This document shows, one piece after another, positions 1 through 9,114 of a stretch of DNA of 64,000 bases. The position numbers and the translations under genes were made by a program. Source of the DNA: Mesorhizobium plurifarium (GTDB lineage Bacteria > Pseudomonadota > Alphaproteobacteria > Rhizobiales > Rhizobiaceae); NCBI GenBank assembly GCA_000824785.1, contig CCNB01000043.1:188107-252106 (forward strand), written 5' to 3'. Positions within the stretch are counted from its first letter, which is position 1. Every line of letters begins with the position of its first letter. The notes below the pieces were generated by a model that worked only from the letters and a program-made list of their open reading frames with translations, did not search any database and was not told the DNA's origin.

Positions 1-3
1 CGC

Positions 4-103
4 AGACCATAGAATCCATGCCATGACTTAGAAGCGCCGCCACGGTACTGAATTTGCTCCGTTGCGCTTCTTGGCGAAGGTAACGGCATGGATTCTAGGG
101 TCT
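4..103. repeat. Large imperfect palindrome at window start
   Basis: Two 19-base arms (4–22 and 85–103) are reverse complements with two mismatches. Each arm carries the core TAGAATCCATGCC and its complement. They enclose a ~60-base loop region. This looks like a dispersed intergenic repeat of the kind common in Mesorhizobium genomes. The rest of 1–309 shows no gene; the long minus-strand frame from 229 is a shadow of lgt. Confidence 0.6.
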
Positions 104-309
104 ACGCGACGCCGCTTCGCGGCTGCTCCGCCCTAGAATGACGATCGCGATGGGCGTTTCGGCCAATCTCCAACGCATGCCACCTGCCGCAAACAGAGCC
201 GACCGGTCAAAACCCCTGTGCCGGGGAATTAGTTCCCAAACTCAGATCTGCCGCATCCTGACGTTGCCTTGACCCCGCCAAAACCCTGCCGCATGGTCCG
301 CGCCCAATC

Positions 310-1188
310 GTGACCGTCACCGGGGATCCCGTCTTGAGCGAATATTTCCTTTTGCCGCTGGCCTCCCTGCCCTTCCCCAACATCGATCCGGTCATCGTCC
401 ATATCGGGCCGCTGGCGGTGCATTGGTACGGCGTCGGCTATATCGTCGGCATCCTCTTTGCCTGGTGGTATGCCAAGCGGCTCGTGACGAACCCGCGCCT
501 GTGGCCGGACGGCCATCTGCCGATGAAGCCCGAGGACCTCGACGACTTCATTGTCTGGGCGGCGATCGGCGTCGTGCTCGGTGGGCGCACCGGCTACGTG
601 CTCTTCTACGACCTGCCGCGCTACATCGCGCATCCGCTCGACATCTTCGCGGTCTGGCAGGGCGGCATGTCGTTCCATGGCGGCCTGCTCGGCGTCATCC
701 TCGCCATGACGCTGTTTTCGCTCAAGCGCCGGATTCCCACCTGGACATTGTTCGACGTGGTGTCGGCCGGCGTGCCCGTCGGGCTCGGCCTGGTGCGCGT
801 CGCCAACTTCATCAATTCGGAGCTGTGGGGGCGGCCCTCGGACGTGCCCTGGGCGATCGAATTCCCCAATGGCGGCCCGTTCACCCGCCACCCCAGCCAG
901 CTTTACGAGGCGCTGCTCGAAGGCCTTGTGCTGTTCCTGGTGCTGCGCTTCCTCACCCATTCGCGCCTCAAGCTCAAGACGCCGCGCTTCGTCGGCGGCG
1001 CCTTCATCTGCGGCTACGGCCTGTCGCGCATCTTCGTCGAGTTCTTCCGCGAGCCCGACCAGCAGCTCGGCTACCTGCTTGGCACCAGCTGGCTGACCAT
1101 GGGCATGATCCTGTCCACGCCGATGGTGCTCGCCGGCATCTGGGCGATGGTCACCGCGAAGCCGGCGCCACAGCCGCGGGCGGCATGA
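310..1188 (+). CDS. lgt: Prolipoprotein diacylglyceryl transferase
   Basis: Lgt moves a diacylglyceryl group from phosphatidylglycerol to the lipobox cysteine of prolipoproteins in the inner membrane. The 292-residue product is a multi-span membrane protein of usual family length. It shows the HWYGVGY segment near the N-terminus, a GGRTGYVLFYD stretch, the GGMSFHGG loop and the RVANFINSELWGRP signature with the arginine and asparagine typical of Lgt. The reading frame opens with GTG at 310; an in-frame TTG at 334 (MSEYFLLP) is a credible alternative start because the preceding eight residues look unconserved. The stop overlaps the ATG of the methyltransferase gene (ATGA), so the two are probably translationally coupled. 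Confidence 0.95.
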   Translation: MTVTGDPVLSEYFLLPLASLPFPNIDPVIVHIGPLAVHWYGVGYIVGILFAWWYAKRLVTNPRLWPDGHLPMKPEDLDDFIVWAAIGVVLGGRTGYVLFYDLPRYIAHPLDIFAVWQGGMSFHGGLLGVILAMTLFSLKRRIPTWTLFDVVSAGVPVGLGLVRVANFINSELWGRPSDVPWAIEFPNGGPFTRHPSQLYEALLEGLVLFLVLRFLTHSRLKLKTPRFVGGAFICGYGLSRIFVEFFREPDQQLGYLLGTSWLTMGMILSTPMVLAGIWAMVTAKPAPQPRAA

Positions 1189-2252
1189 CCCGGCTGAAAG
1201 AGCGCATCATAGGCCTGATCGGCGCGGCGGGGCCGATCCCGGTCAGCGAATATATGGCGCTCTGCCTGTTCGATCCCGACGAGGGCTACTACACGACGCG
1301 CGAGCCCTTCGGCGCCGCCGGCGACTTCATCACCGCGCCCGAGATCAGCCAGATGTTCGGCGAGCTCGTCGCCGTCTGGCTCTACCAGGCCTGGCAGGGC
1401 GAGGGCCGGCCTCTGCCCGCGACCTTTGCCGAGATCGGTCCCGGCCGCGGCACCTTGATGAAGGACATGCTGCGCACATGGTCGCGGCTCGACCCGGCGC
1501 TCGTCGCTGGCGCTTCCTTCGCGATGATCGAGACCAGCCCGCGCCTGGCGGAGATCCAGAAGCAGACGCTTGCCGGCCAGAGCGCGGCGCCTGTCTGGCA
1601 CCAGACCATCGACACGCTGCCGCAGCAGCCGCTCTTCATCGTCGGCAATGAATTGTTCGACGCTGTGCCGATCCGGCAGTTCGTCTATGTCGGCGCGGGC
1701 TGGCGCGAGCGCGTTGTCGGCCTCGACAGCGCCGATGAGCTGCACTTCTTCGCTGGCGCGGGGTCCGTCGACCCGGCACTGCTGCCGGCCGCCGCTGCCG
1801 ATGCGCCGCAAGGCGCTATCGTCGAAGTGGCCCAAGCCCGTTCGGCGCTGATGTCGCAGATCGCCGAGCGCATAGCCGGCCAGGGCGGCGCCGGCCTCTT
1901 CATCGACTACGGCCACCTTCAGCCGGGGATCGGCGACACTTTCCAGGCGCTGCGCCGGCACCAGCGCGAGGACGTTTTGGCCAATCCGGGCGAAGCCGAC
2001 CTCACAGCCCATGTCGATTTCGCCGCGCTTGCCGAGATAGCGAGCGCCTACGGTCTTGACGTGCAATTGTCGACCCAGGGCGAATTCCTGCTCGGCATGG
2101 GCCTGCTCGAGCGCGCCGGCACGCTCGGCGCCGATGCCGATACCGAGACACGTCAAGCCATTTCCGACGCGGTCGAACGCCTGGCCGGCCCCGACGCGAT
2201 GGGCGAGTTGTTCAAGGTCATGAAGGTCCTGCCGGCGGCGAAATCCGCTTGA
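1185..2252 (+). CDS. Class I SAM-dependent methyltransferase (COG1565, NDUFAF7/MidA-like)
   Basis: The 355-residue product has the SAM-binding signature EIGPGRGTLM about 70 residues in, and an N-terminal segment (GYYTTREPFGAAGDFITAPEISQMFGEL) typical of the COG1565/DUF185 family. Eukaryotic members (NDUFAF7) methylate an arginine of a complex I subunit; the bacterial role is not established. The ATG at 1185 overlaps the lgt stop. An open frame extends further upstream but only shadows lgt, so the short start is preferred. A gap of about 90 bases separates it from pgeF. Confidence 0.88.
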   Translation: MTRLKERIIGLIGAAGPIPVSEYMALCLFDPDEGYYTTREPFGAAGDFITAPEISQMFGELVAVWLYQAWQGEGRPLPATFAEIGPGRGTLMKDMLRTWSRLDPALVAGASFAMIETSPRLAEIQKQTLAGQSAAPVWHQTIDTLPQQPLFIVGNELFDAVPIRQFVYVGAGWRERVVGLDSADELHFFAGAGSVDPALLPAAAADAPQGAIVEVAQARSALMSQIAERIAGQGGAGLFIDYGHLQPGIGDTFQALRRHQREDVLANPGEADLTAHVDFAALAEIASAYGLDVQLSTQGEFLLGMGLLERAGTLGADADTETRQAISDAVERLAGPDAMGELFKVMKVLPAAKSA

Positions 2253-2340
2253 GATCGGCGAACGGCTTCGCCGGCTGGCCCGCTTCGTTCTCCGAACTTC
2301 GCCTTGACGAACCCGCCTTGCACGGACGACAAACCCAACC

Positions 2341-3129
2341 ATGCTGAATCAGACCAGACCCGATCCAGTACGCTCGCCGCTGCTTGAAAAAGTGCCGGGC
2401 ATGCGCCACGGCTACTTCACCCGCATCGGCGGCGTCTCCGACGGCATCTACCGGGGGCTCAACATCGGCACCGGCTCCAGCGACGACCAGACACTGGTCG
2501 CCGAGAACCGGCGGCGCGTTGCCGCATGGATGGGCGTGCCCGCGGATCATCTGTTGACCGCGCACCAGATCCACTCGCCGGATGTCGTTGTCGCCAGGGA
2601 ACCCTTCGCCGGTCCTCGCCCGAAGGCCGACGCCATCGTCACCGACCGTCCCGGCATCGCCATCGGCGCCTCGACGGCCGATTGTGGGCCGGTTCTCTTC
2701 GCCGACGCCGGGGCGCGCGTCATCGGCGCGGCGCATGCCGGTTGGAAGGGCGCGTTCACCGGCGTGCTCGAAAACACGGTCGCCGCGATGGAAGCCCTCG
2801 GCGCCCGCCGCGAGCGCATCGTCGCCGTGCTTGGCCCCTCGATCGGTCCCGACAATTACGAGGTCGGACCGGAATTCGTCGCCCGCTTCGTCGAGGCAGA
2901 CGCCGGCAATCACCGCTATTTCAGACCGTCGAAGACGGCCGGCCACTCGATGTTCGACCTCAACGGATATACGGTCGACCGGCTGCGCAAGGCCGGCGTG
3001 ACCGCCGAAGGCCTTGGCCGCTGCACCTACGCGGAAGAAGAGCTTTTCTATTCCTACCGGCGCACCACACACCGCAAGGAAGCGGATTACGGGCGCCAGG
3101 TTTCGGCAATCGTTCTGGAGAAAGAGTAA
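2341..3129 (+). CDS. pgeF: Peptidoglycan editing factor / multicopper-type nucleoside phosphorylase (PgeF, YfiH family)
   Basis: The 262-residue protein matches the YfiH/PgeF (LACC1) family. The conserved histidine and cysteine ligands are visible in AHQIHSPDVV, in TADCGPVLF and in AAHAGWKG. Family members are described either as polyphenol oxidase-like enzymes, as purine nucleoside phosphorylase/adenosine deaminase (LACC1), or as editing factors that remove misincorporated L-Ser from peptidoglycan precursors. The sequence alone does not choose between these. The stop lies one base before the next ATG (3131), so the pair is likely cotranscribed. Confidence 0.88.
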   Translation: MLNQTRPDPVRSPLLEKVPGMRHGYFTRIGGVSDGIYRGLNIGTGSSDDQTLVAENRRRVAAWMGVPADHLLTAHQIHSPDVVVAREPFAGPRPKADAIVTDRPGIAIGASTADCGPVLFADAGARVIGAAHAGWKGAFTGVLENTVAAMEALGARRERIVAVLGPSIGPDNYEVGPEFVARFVEADAGNHRYFRPSKTAGHSMFDLNGYTVDRLRKAGVTAEGLGRCTYAEEELFYSYRRTTHRKEADYGRQVSAIVLEKE

Positions 3130-3130
3130 A

Positions 3131-4282
3131 ATGGCGCTGCATTTCGAACGTTCGGAATTCGACGCGCGACGCGATCGGCTGCTGATCGAAATGGCCGAGA
3201 AGAAGCTCGACGCCGTGCTTTTGTTCGCGCAGGAGAGCATGTATTGGCTGACCGGCTACGACACATTCGGCTTCTGCTTTTTCCAGTGCCTGGTGGTGAA
3301 GGCCGACGGCTCGATGGTGCTGCTCACCCGTTCGGCCGATCTCAGGCAAGCACGCCATACCTCGACCATCGAGAACATCGTGCTGTGGACCGATCGTCAG
3401 GGCGCCAACCCGGCGATCGACCTGCGCAACCTGCTCAACGACCTCGACCTGCTCGGCGCCCGCATCGGCGTCGAATACGACACCCATGGCCTGACCGCCT
3501 ATAATGGCCGGCGCCTCGACGAGCAGTTGCAGACTTTCGGCCAGATCGCGGATGCTTCCGGCATCGTCGGCCGGCTGCGCCTGTTCAAGAGCCCGGCCGA
3601 GATCGCCAAGGCGGAAAAGGCCGCCAATCTTTCCGACGACGCGCTGGATGCCGCACTCCCGCTGATCAAGCAAGGCGGCGACGAAGGGCTCATCCTTGCC
3701 GCCATGCAAGGGGCCGTCTTTGCCGGCGGCGGCGACTATCCCGCCAACGAGTATATCATCGGCTCCGGCGCCGATGCCTTGCTCTGCCGCTACAAGGCCG
3801 GCCGCCGCAAGCTCACCAAGAACGACCAGCTGACGCTCGAATGGGCCGGCGTCTTCCACCACTATCATGCCCCGATGATGCGCACCGTACTCACGGGCAA
3901 GGTGTCGAAGCGTCACCAGGAATTGTTCGACGCTTCCCGCGCCGCCCTGCTCGCGGTCGAAAAGGCGATGACGCCGGGCAACACTTTCGGCGATGTCTTC
4001 GACGCGCATGCCCGCACGCTCGAAGCGCACAATCTGACCAAGCACCGGCTGAATGCCTGCGGCTATTCGGTCGGCGCCCGTTTCACGCCGTCCTGGATGG
4101 ACATGCCGATGTTCTACCAGGGCAATCCGGAGCCGATCGCGCCCAATATGACGCTGTTCGCGCATATGATCATCATGGACTCCGAGACCGAGACCGCGAT
4201 GACGCTTGGCCGGACTTACCTTACGACGGAATCGGCGCCGAAGCCGCTGTCGCGCCATGATCTCGACTTGATCGTGCAGTGA
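3131..4282 (+). CDS. M24-fold (pita-bread) hydrolase lacking usual metal ligands
   Basis: The 383-residue product has the creatinase N-terminal domain (about 1–150) and the pita-bread C-terminal domain (about 155–383) of Xaa-Pro peptidases. The five ligands of metal-dependent M24 peptidases (D, D, H, E, E) are not in place. The first Asp box reads LTLEWAG (E237), the second reads YHAPMMRT (H246/P248), and the usual GHG motif reads CGYSVG (Y312). Ectoine hydrolases (DoeA/EutD) and creatinases are M24-fold enzymes that work on C–N bonds without the dinuclear metal site, so a small-molecule amidohydrolase is more likely than a peptidase. An ATG start at 3131 is chosen because the upstream frame overlaps pgeF. 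Confidence 0.75.
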   Translation: MALHFERSEFDARRDRLLIEMAEKKLDAVLLFAQESMYWLTGYDTFGFCFFQCLVVKADGSMVLLTRSADLRQARHTSTIENIVLWTDRQGANPAIDLRNLLNDLDLLGARIGVEYDTHGLTAYNGRRLDEQLQTFGQIADASGIVGRLRLFKSPAEIAKAEKAANLSDDALDAALPLIKQGGDEGLILAAMQGAVFAGGGDYPANEYIIGSGADALLCRYKAGRRKLTKNDQLTLEWAGVFHHYHAPMMRTVLTGKVSKRHQELFDASRAALLAVEKAMTPGNTFGDVFDAHARTLEAHNLTKHRLNACGYSVGARFTPSWMDMPMFYQGNPEPIAPNMTLFAHMIIMDSETETAMTLGRTYLTTESAPKPLSRHDLDLIVQ

Positions 4283-4337
4283 ATCCATAATGGTTGGTTC
4301 ACGCGGGGGCGTTCGCCAGTAGGGAGCTTTCAGGCAA

Positions 4338-4961
4338 ATGAGACGATCGCGGGTGACGACCGTGTCATTGCTTGCGGCGCTGGCGCTCGGCGCCTGCACC
4401 AACGCCAAGGATGTGCTCGAACCTTCGGCGATCACCCCGCCGGCGGCCTCGGCCCAGTCTTCGGCCACCCCGCAGGGCACATCGACGACGGCTACCACTC
4501 CGACCATGACCGCGCCGGCTCCATCGACCGCCACTGCGACGACGGCACCTGCAAAGCCCGCAACGCCCGCCCAGACCGCCGCCCTCGCCAGGACGCGGCT
4601 GCAGGTGGCGCCGATCGTTGGCGCATCGGTGGACGCGGCGGCACCGTTGACGGCGGAACTGCAGGCCCGTGCCAAACAGCGTGGCCTGACGCTTGTCGGC
4701 AGCACGGACCAGACGGCGACGCATGTGCTGAAGGGCTATTTTTCGACGATGTCCGAGGGCAAGGACACGACCGTCATCTATGTCTGGGACATTTACGATC
4801 CCTCGGGAAACCGCCTGCACCGCATCAATGGCCAGCAGAAGGCGCCCTCCGTCGGCAGCGGCGAAGGCTGGCCCGCGGTAGCGCCCGCCACCATGCAGGC
4901 CATTGCCGACCAGACGATCGACCAGTTCGCCGCCTGGCTGGGCAGCGGCGGCGCCGGTTGA
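4338..4961 (+). CDS. Predicted outer-membrane lipoprotein, unknown function
   Basis: The 207-residue protein has a type II signal peptide ending in the lipobox LGAC (Cys about residue 20). A Ser/Thr/Ala/Pro-rich linker of about 60 residues follows, then a globular domain rich in the pattern VLKGYFSTMSEGKDTTVIYVWDIYDPSGNRLHRINGQQ. I do not recognise a named family with certainty. It sits between the M24 hydrolase and prs on the same strand, with a 55-base gap from the former. The low-complexity linker suggests a surface-tethered or periplasm-facing lipoprotein. Confidence 0.8.
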   Translation: MRRSRVTTVSLLAALALGACTNAKDVLEPSAITPPAASAQSSATPQGTSTTATTPTMTAPAPSTATATTAPAKPATPAQTAALARTRLQVAPIVGASVDAAAPLTAELQARAKQRGLTLVGSTDQTATHVLKGYFSTMSEGKDTTVIYVWDIYDPSGNRLHRINGQQKAPSVGSGEGWPAVAPATMQAIADQTIDQFAAWLGSGGAG

Positions 4962-4970
4962 CCGGACAGG

Positions 4971-4999
4971 CCAAACTGTTGCCGACCAAACTGTTGCCG
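4971..4999 (+). repeat. Two-copy 14-base direct repeat upstream of prs
   Basis: CCAAACTGTTGCCG occurs at 4971–4984 and again at 4986–4999 with one base between. It lies just after the lipoprotein stop and about 145 bases before prs. It may be simple slippage or a tandem binding site. Confidence 0.5.
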
Positions 5000-5144
5000 G
5001 CTTGCGATGTTTTCCCTGTTTGTTGCGGTCGCCGCAAGGATTCCCCACAACGAGGCTTGCAATACCGGCGCGGGCCGCTAAAAGCCCGCATAAAAGGCTC
5101 ATGAGAGTCTCTCCGGCCTCTCCATCCTTCACCAGGAACGGTGC

Positions 5145-6080
<936 letters not shown>

Positions 6081-6647
6081 TCAGAAACTGGCTACCCCGG
6101 GCGCGTAGCGCAGCAGCGTGACGCCTTGCGCAAGGCGCTCCGTACCGAGCGGCTTCAGCGCCAGCGACAGGCCGGACCGGAAGTACGGCTTGCCGCCGCC
6201 CAGCACGACCGGATGCATGTAAAGCCGGTATTCGTCGATCAGGCCCGCGCGGACAAGATGGGCAGCCAACTCGGCGCCGGAGACGGAAATCTCGCCGTCC
6301 GTGTCCGCCTTGAGCGACCTTGCAACCGCCTCGACATCACCCCTCACCAGACGGGCATTCGGCCCAACCTCCCGAAGCGTGGTCGAAAACACGACCTTCG
6401 GCGTCTCCCGCCAGGCATGCGCAAAATCCCGCTCGACCTCCTCGGCGGCGATCTCCCGCTCCGGGCTGTCCCAGAAACGCATGGTTTCATACATCCTGCG
6501 CCCGCAAAGCGCGATCGACGTCCGTCGCATCTCGTCGTTGAAATGCCGGTGCAATTCCTCTTCCGGGACCGGCAGGTCAATACTTCCACTCGGTCCGGCG
6601 ATGTAGCCGTCCAGCGATGTCAGCATGGCATAGACAATCGTGGCCAC
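6081..6647 (-). CDS. Dihydrofolate-reductase-like / RibD C-terminal domain protein
   Basis: The 188-residue protein has the fold signature of the RibD_C/DHFR-like family: MATIVYAMLTSLDGYIAG at the N-terminus, GRRMYETM in the middle and HPVVLGGGKPYF near the end. Stand-alone members are NADPH-dependent reductases of unknown substrate and are common accessory genes. They are not the essential folA or ribD enzymes. The stop abuts that of prs. The 125-base region upstream (6648–6772) separates it from the stop of the AraC gene on the same strand. Confidence 0.85.
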   Translation of the reverse strand: MATIVYAMLTSLDGYIAGPSGSIDLPVPEEELHRHFNDEMRRTSIALCGRRMYETMRFWDSPEREIAAEEVERDFAHAWRETPKVVFSTTLREVGPNARLVRGDVEAVARSLKADTDGEISVSGAELAAHLVRAGLIDEYRLYMHPVVLGGGKPYFRSGLSLALKPLGTERLAQGVTLLRYAPGVASF

Positions 6648-6772
6648 CAGCGTTCCTCCGATTTTGCCTCCTCACAAAGAGGAACATAACCGATTGCAGT
6701 TTGCAATCAGTATTTGGCAAACGGAACCCAGATTGAGAACCGACACATCAACTCAATGCTGGCGGCGCTGTC

Positions 6773-7642
6773 TCACGCGGCGATCGGACCACCTGTGCGG
6801 CGCGGGTTTTCACCGACATCGCGCGCGCCGCGCATATAGCCGCGCGGCGAGGTGCCGAGCATGCGCTTGAACATGGTCGTGAAGGCCGGCACGCTGTCAT
6901 AGCCGAGGTCGAGCGCCACCCTGGTGATCGGCTCGCCGTCGGCGAGCCTGGGCAGCGCCGCGAACAGGCAGGCCTGCTGGCGCCAGGTCGACAGCGACAG
7001 TCCGGTCTGGCGGTGGAAGGCGCGGGTGAAGGACCGCCGGCTCATGCCTGCGGCATCCGCCCATTCGTCGATCGTCGCACGCGGCGACGGGGCCGCGACG
7101 AAGCGCCGGCAGAGTGCTGCAAGCTTCGGATCGGACGGGAAAGGCAGGCCGAGCGGCCGTTCCGGCAGGTTCGGGATCTCATGCAGCAGAAGACCCATGA
7201 CGAGGGCGGCGCGCCCTTCGAGCTCACTCCCCTGCGGCAGCTTCTCCGATTCGACGATCAGGCTGTGCATCAGCTCGGTGATGCCGACGACGCGCAGGCC
7301 CTCCGGTAAGCCGGGAATGGCGTCCGGCATCACATAGACCGACCGCATGGAGACGTCGCCCAGCATCTCGACGGAATGCTCGGTGCCGGCCGGTATCCAC
7401 ATCGCATGGTCGGGCGGCACCATCCAGCGCCCGTGCCTGGTCGTCACCAGGACCACGCCGACCAGCGCGTGCAGCAACTGGCTGCGGCTGTGGCGGTGCC
7501 GCGGCACGTGGTAGCCGTCCGGATATTCCGTCGGCAGCGCCACCGCCGGCCCGACGGCCTGCTCCAGCCATTGCCAGCGGCTTTCATGCAGCCGGCCGAG
7601 CTCGGCGGCGTCGCCCTTGAATATCTCCTTGCCATGCGGCAT
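6773..7642 (-). CDS. AraC-family transcriptional regulator
   Basis: The 289-residue protein has an N-terminal cupin-like sensor domain (HRHSRSQLLHALVG, VPPDHAMWIPAGTEHSV) and a C-terminal AraC DNA-binding domain with two helix-turn-helices (WADAAGMSRRSFTRAFHRQTG and VALDLGYDSVPAFTTMFKRMLGTSPRGYM). It is divergent from the MFS pump gene at 7806, and the two share a 163-base intergenic region that also carries a RIME-like palindrome. The arrangement makes it the likely local regulator of the pump. The effector is unknown. Confidence 0.9.
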   Translation of the reverse strand: MPHGKEIFKGDAAELGRLHESRWQWLEQAVGPAVALPTEYPDGYHVPRHRHSRSQLLHALVGVVLVTTRHGRWMVPPDHAMWIPAGTEHSVEMLGDVSMRSVYVMPDAIPGLPEGLRVVGITELMHSLIVESEKLPQGSELEGRAALVMGLLLHEIPNLPERPLGLPFPSDPKLAALCRRFVAAPSPRATIDEWADAAGMSRRSFTRAFHRQTGLSLSTWRQQACLFAALPRLADGEPITRVALDLGYDSVPAFTTMFKRMLGTSPRGYMRGARDVGENPRRTGGPIAA

Positions 7643-7733
7643 CGATGTGGCCCACTTGCGAAACTATTGGACCAAACCACGAAAGAAGTCGCTTGGCAAC
7701 GGGCCTATAAGGCCGGCTGCGGTTCGCCGCCTA

Positions 7734-7782
7734 GAGCATGATCCCGAAAAGTGGAAATCGGTTTTCGGAAAAGATCATGCTC
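7734..7782. repeat. RIME-like palindromic intergenic element
   Basis: GAGCATGATC at 7734–7743 pairs perfectly with GATCATGCTC at 7773–7782. Inside, CCGAAAA pairs with TTTTCGG. This is the layout of the Rhizobium-specific intergenic mosaic element RIME1. It lies between the divergent AraC and MFS genes and ends 24 bases before the MFS start, so it is within the pump's 5' leader or promoter. Confidence 0.75.
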
Positions 7783-7805
7783 CAACAAGACTACGGAGCA
7801 TTGCC

Positions 7806-9035
7806 TTGACCGATACGACCGCCACCTCCGTCGCCGCACCGGCGCCGGCAAGCAACATCTCGGCGCAAGCGACGGCCTTCACCGTCATTCTTGCGGTGAG
7901 CTTCTGCCACTGCGTCAACGACATCATGCAGTCGCTGCTTTCGGCGATCTATCCGCTGCTCAAGGACAATTACGGTCTCGATTTCTGGCAGATCGGCCTT
8001 CTGACCTTCACCTTCCAGGTGACGGCTTCGCTGCTGCAGCCGGTGATCGGCATGATCACCGACAAGAAGCCGATGCCCTACTCCTTGCCCTGGGGCATGG
8101 CCTCGTCGCTGGTCGGCCTGGTGGTGCTTGCCCATGCCGGCCATTACTGGCTGCTTTTGATCGGCGCCTCGCTGATCGGCATCGGCTCGGCGATCTTCCA
8201 TCCGGAATCCTCGCGCATCGCCCGTTTTGCTTCCGGCGGCCGCTTCGGCCTGGCGCAGTCGCTGTTCCAGGTGGGCGGCAATTTCGGCCAGGCGATGGGC
8301 CCGCTGCTCGCCGCCTTCATCGTCGTGCCGTTCGGCCAGGCCAGCATCTCCTGGTTCGCCGTCGGCTCGCTGATCGGCATCGTCGTCTTGTGGCGGGTCG
8401 GCGGCTGGTACAGCCGGCTGCGCGCCGCGATGGCCAGCCGCAAGCAGGCTGCCCATGTCTCGCCCTTCGCGCGCAAGAAGGTCATGTGGGCGCTGGCCGT
8501 GCTGACTTTGCTTGTGCTGACCAAGAACGCCTATATCGCCTCGCTCTCCAGCTACTACACCTTCTACGCCATCCATAAGTTCGGCGTTTCGGTGCAGATG
8601 AGCCAGGTGATGCTGTTCCTGTTCCTCGGCGCCTCGGCGCTGGGCATCCTGCTCGGCGGACCGTTCGGCGACCGCTATGGACAGAAGGCGATGATCTGGT
8701 TCTCGATCGTCGGCGTGCTGCCCTTCACGCTGGCGCTGCCCTACGCCAATCTGGAATGGACGATGGTGCTCACCGTGCTGATCGGCCTGATCCTGTCGTC
8801 GGCTTTCTCCAACATCGTCGTCTTCGCGCAGGAGCTGGTTCCGGGCCGCGTCGGCATGATCGCCGGCATCTTCTTCGGCTTCGCCTTCGGCATGGGCGGC
8901 ATCGCCGCCGCGGTGCTCGGCGTCGTCGCCGACATGAAGGGCATCGACTTCGTCTACCAGATCTGCTCGTATTTGCCCTTCCTCGGCCTGCTGACGGTCT
9001 TCCTGCCCAACATGAAGGAAGCGCGGAAGGCCTGA
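7806..9035 (+). CDS. MFS transporter, fosmidomycin-resistance (Fsr) type
   Basis: The 409-residue protein is a 12-helix major-facilitator drug exporter. The segments SFCHCVNDIMQSLLSAIYPLLK and GIGSAIFHPESSRIARFAS are characteristic of the Fsr/YaaU-like fosmidomycin-resistance branch. TTG at 7806 is chosen as start because GGAG at 7795–7798 lies seven bases before it. The frame stays open upstream but runs through the RIME-like palindrome. The divergent AraC gene probably controls it. A strong hairpin follows the stop. The actual substrate in this organism is unknown. Confidence 0.88.
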   Translation: MTDTTATSVAAPAPASNISAQATAFTVILAVSFCHCVNDIMQSLLSAIYPLLKDNYGLDFWQIGLLTFTFQVTASLLQPVIGMITDKKPMPYSLPWGMASSLVGLVVLAHAGHYWLLLIGASLIGIGSAIFHPESSRIARFASGGRFGLAQSLFQVGGNFGQAMGPLLAAFIVVPFGQASISWFAVGSLIGIVVLWRVGGWYSRLRAAMASRKQAAHVSPFARKKVMWALAVLTLLVLTKNAYIASLSSYYTFYAIHKFGVSVQMSQVMLFLFLGASALGILLGGPFGDRYGQKAMIWFSIVGVLPFTLALPYANLEWTMVLTVLIGLILSSAFSNIVVFAQELVPGRVGMIAGIFFGFAFGMGGIAAAVLGVVADMKGIDFVYQICSYLPFLGLLTVFLPNMKEARKA

Positions 9036-9068
9036 TTGCCCAGCTACCTCGAACGACTTCCAAGGACC

Positions 9069-9096
9069 AAGGCACCCGCCGCTTGGCGGGTGCCTT
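9069..9096. terminator. Hairpin between convergent genes
   Basis: AAGGCACCCGCC (9069–9080) pairs perfectly with GGCGGGTGCCTT (9085–9096) around a four-base loop. It lies between the MFS stop and the stop of the convergent hydrolase. No long T-run follows on the plus strand. It probably serves as a bidirectional terminator. Confidence 0.7.
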
Positions 9097-9114
9097 CGTG
9101 TTTGGCGACCGGCC

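Noticed and set aside
423..1184. Upstream extension of the COG1565 methyltransferase frame
   Set aside because: It lies wholly inside lgt in another frame and is Arg/Ala-rich. The ATG at 1185 fits the family start and the ATGA overlap.
4971..4999. Tandem 14-base repeat as a regulatory site for prs
   Set aside because: The repeat is real, but nothing else marks it as an operator, and it is next to the preceding gene's stop. It is listed only as a repeat.
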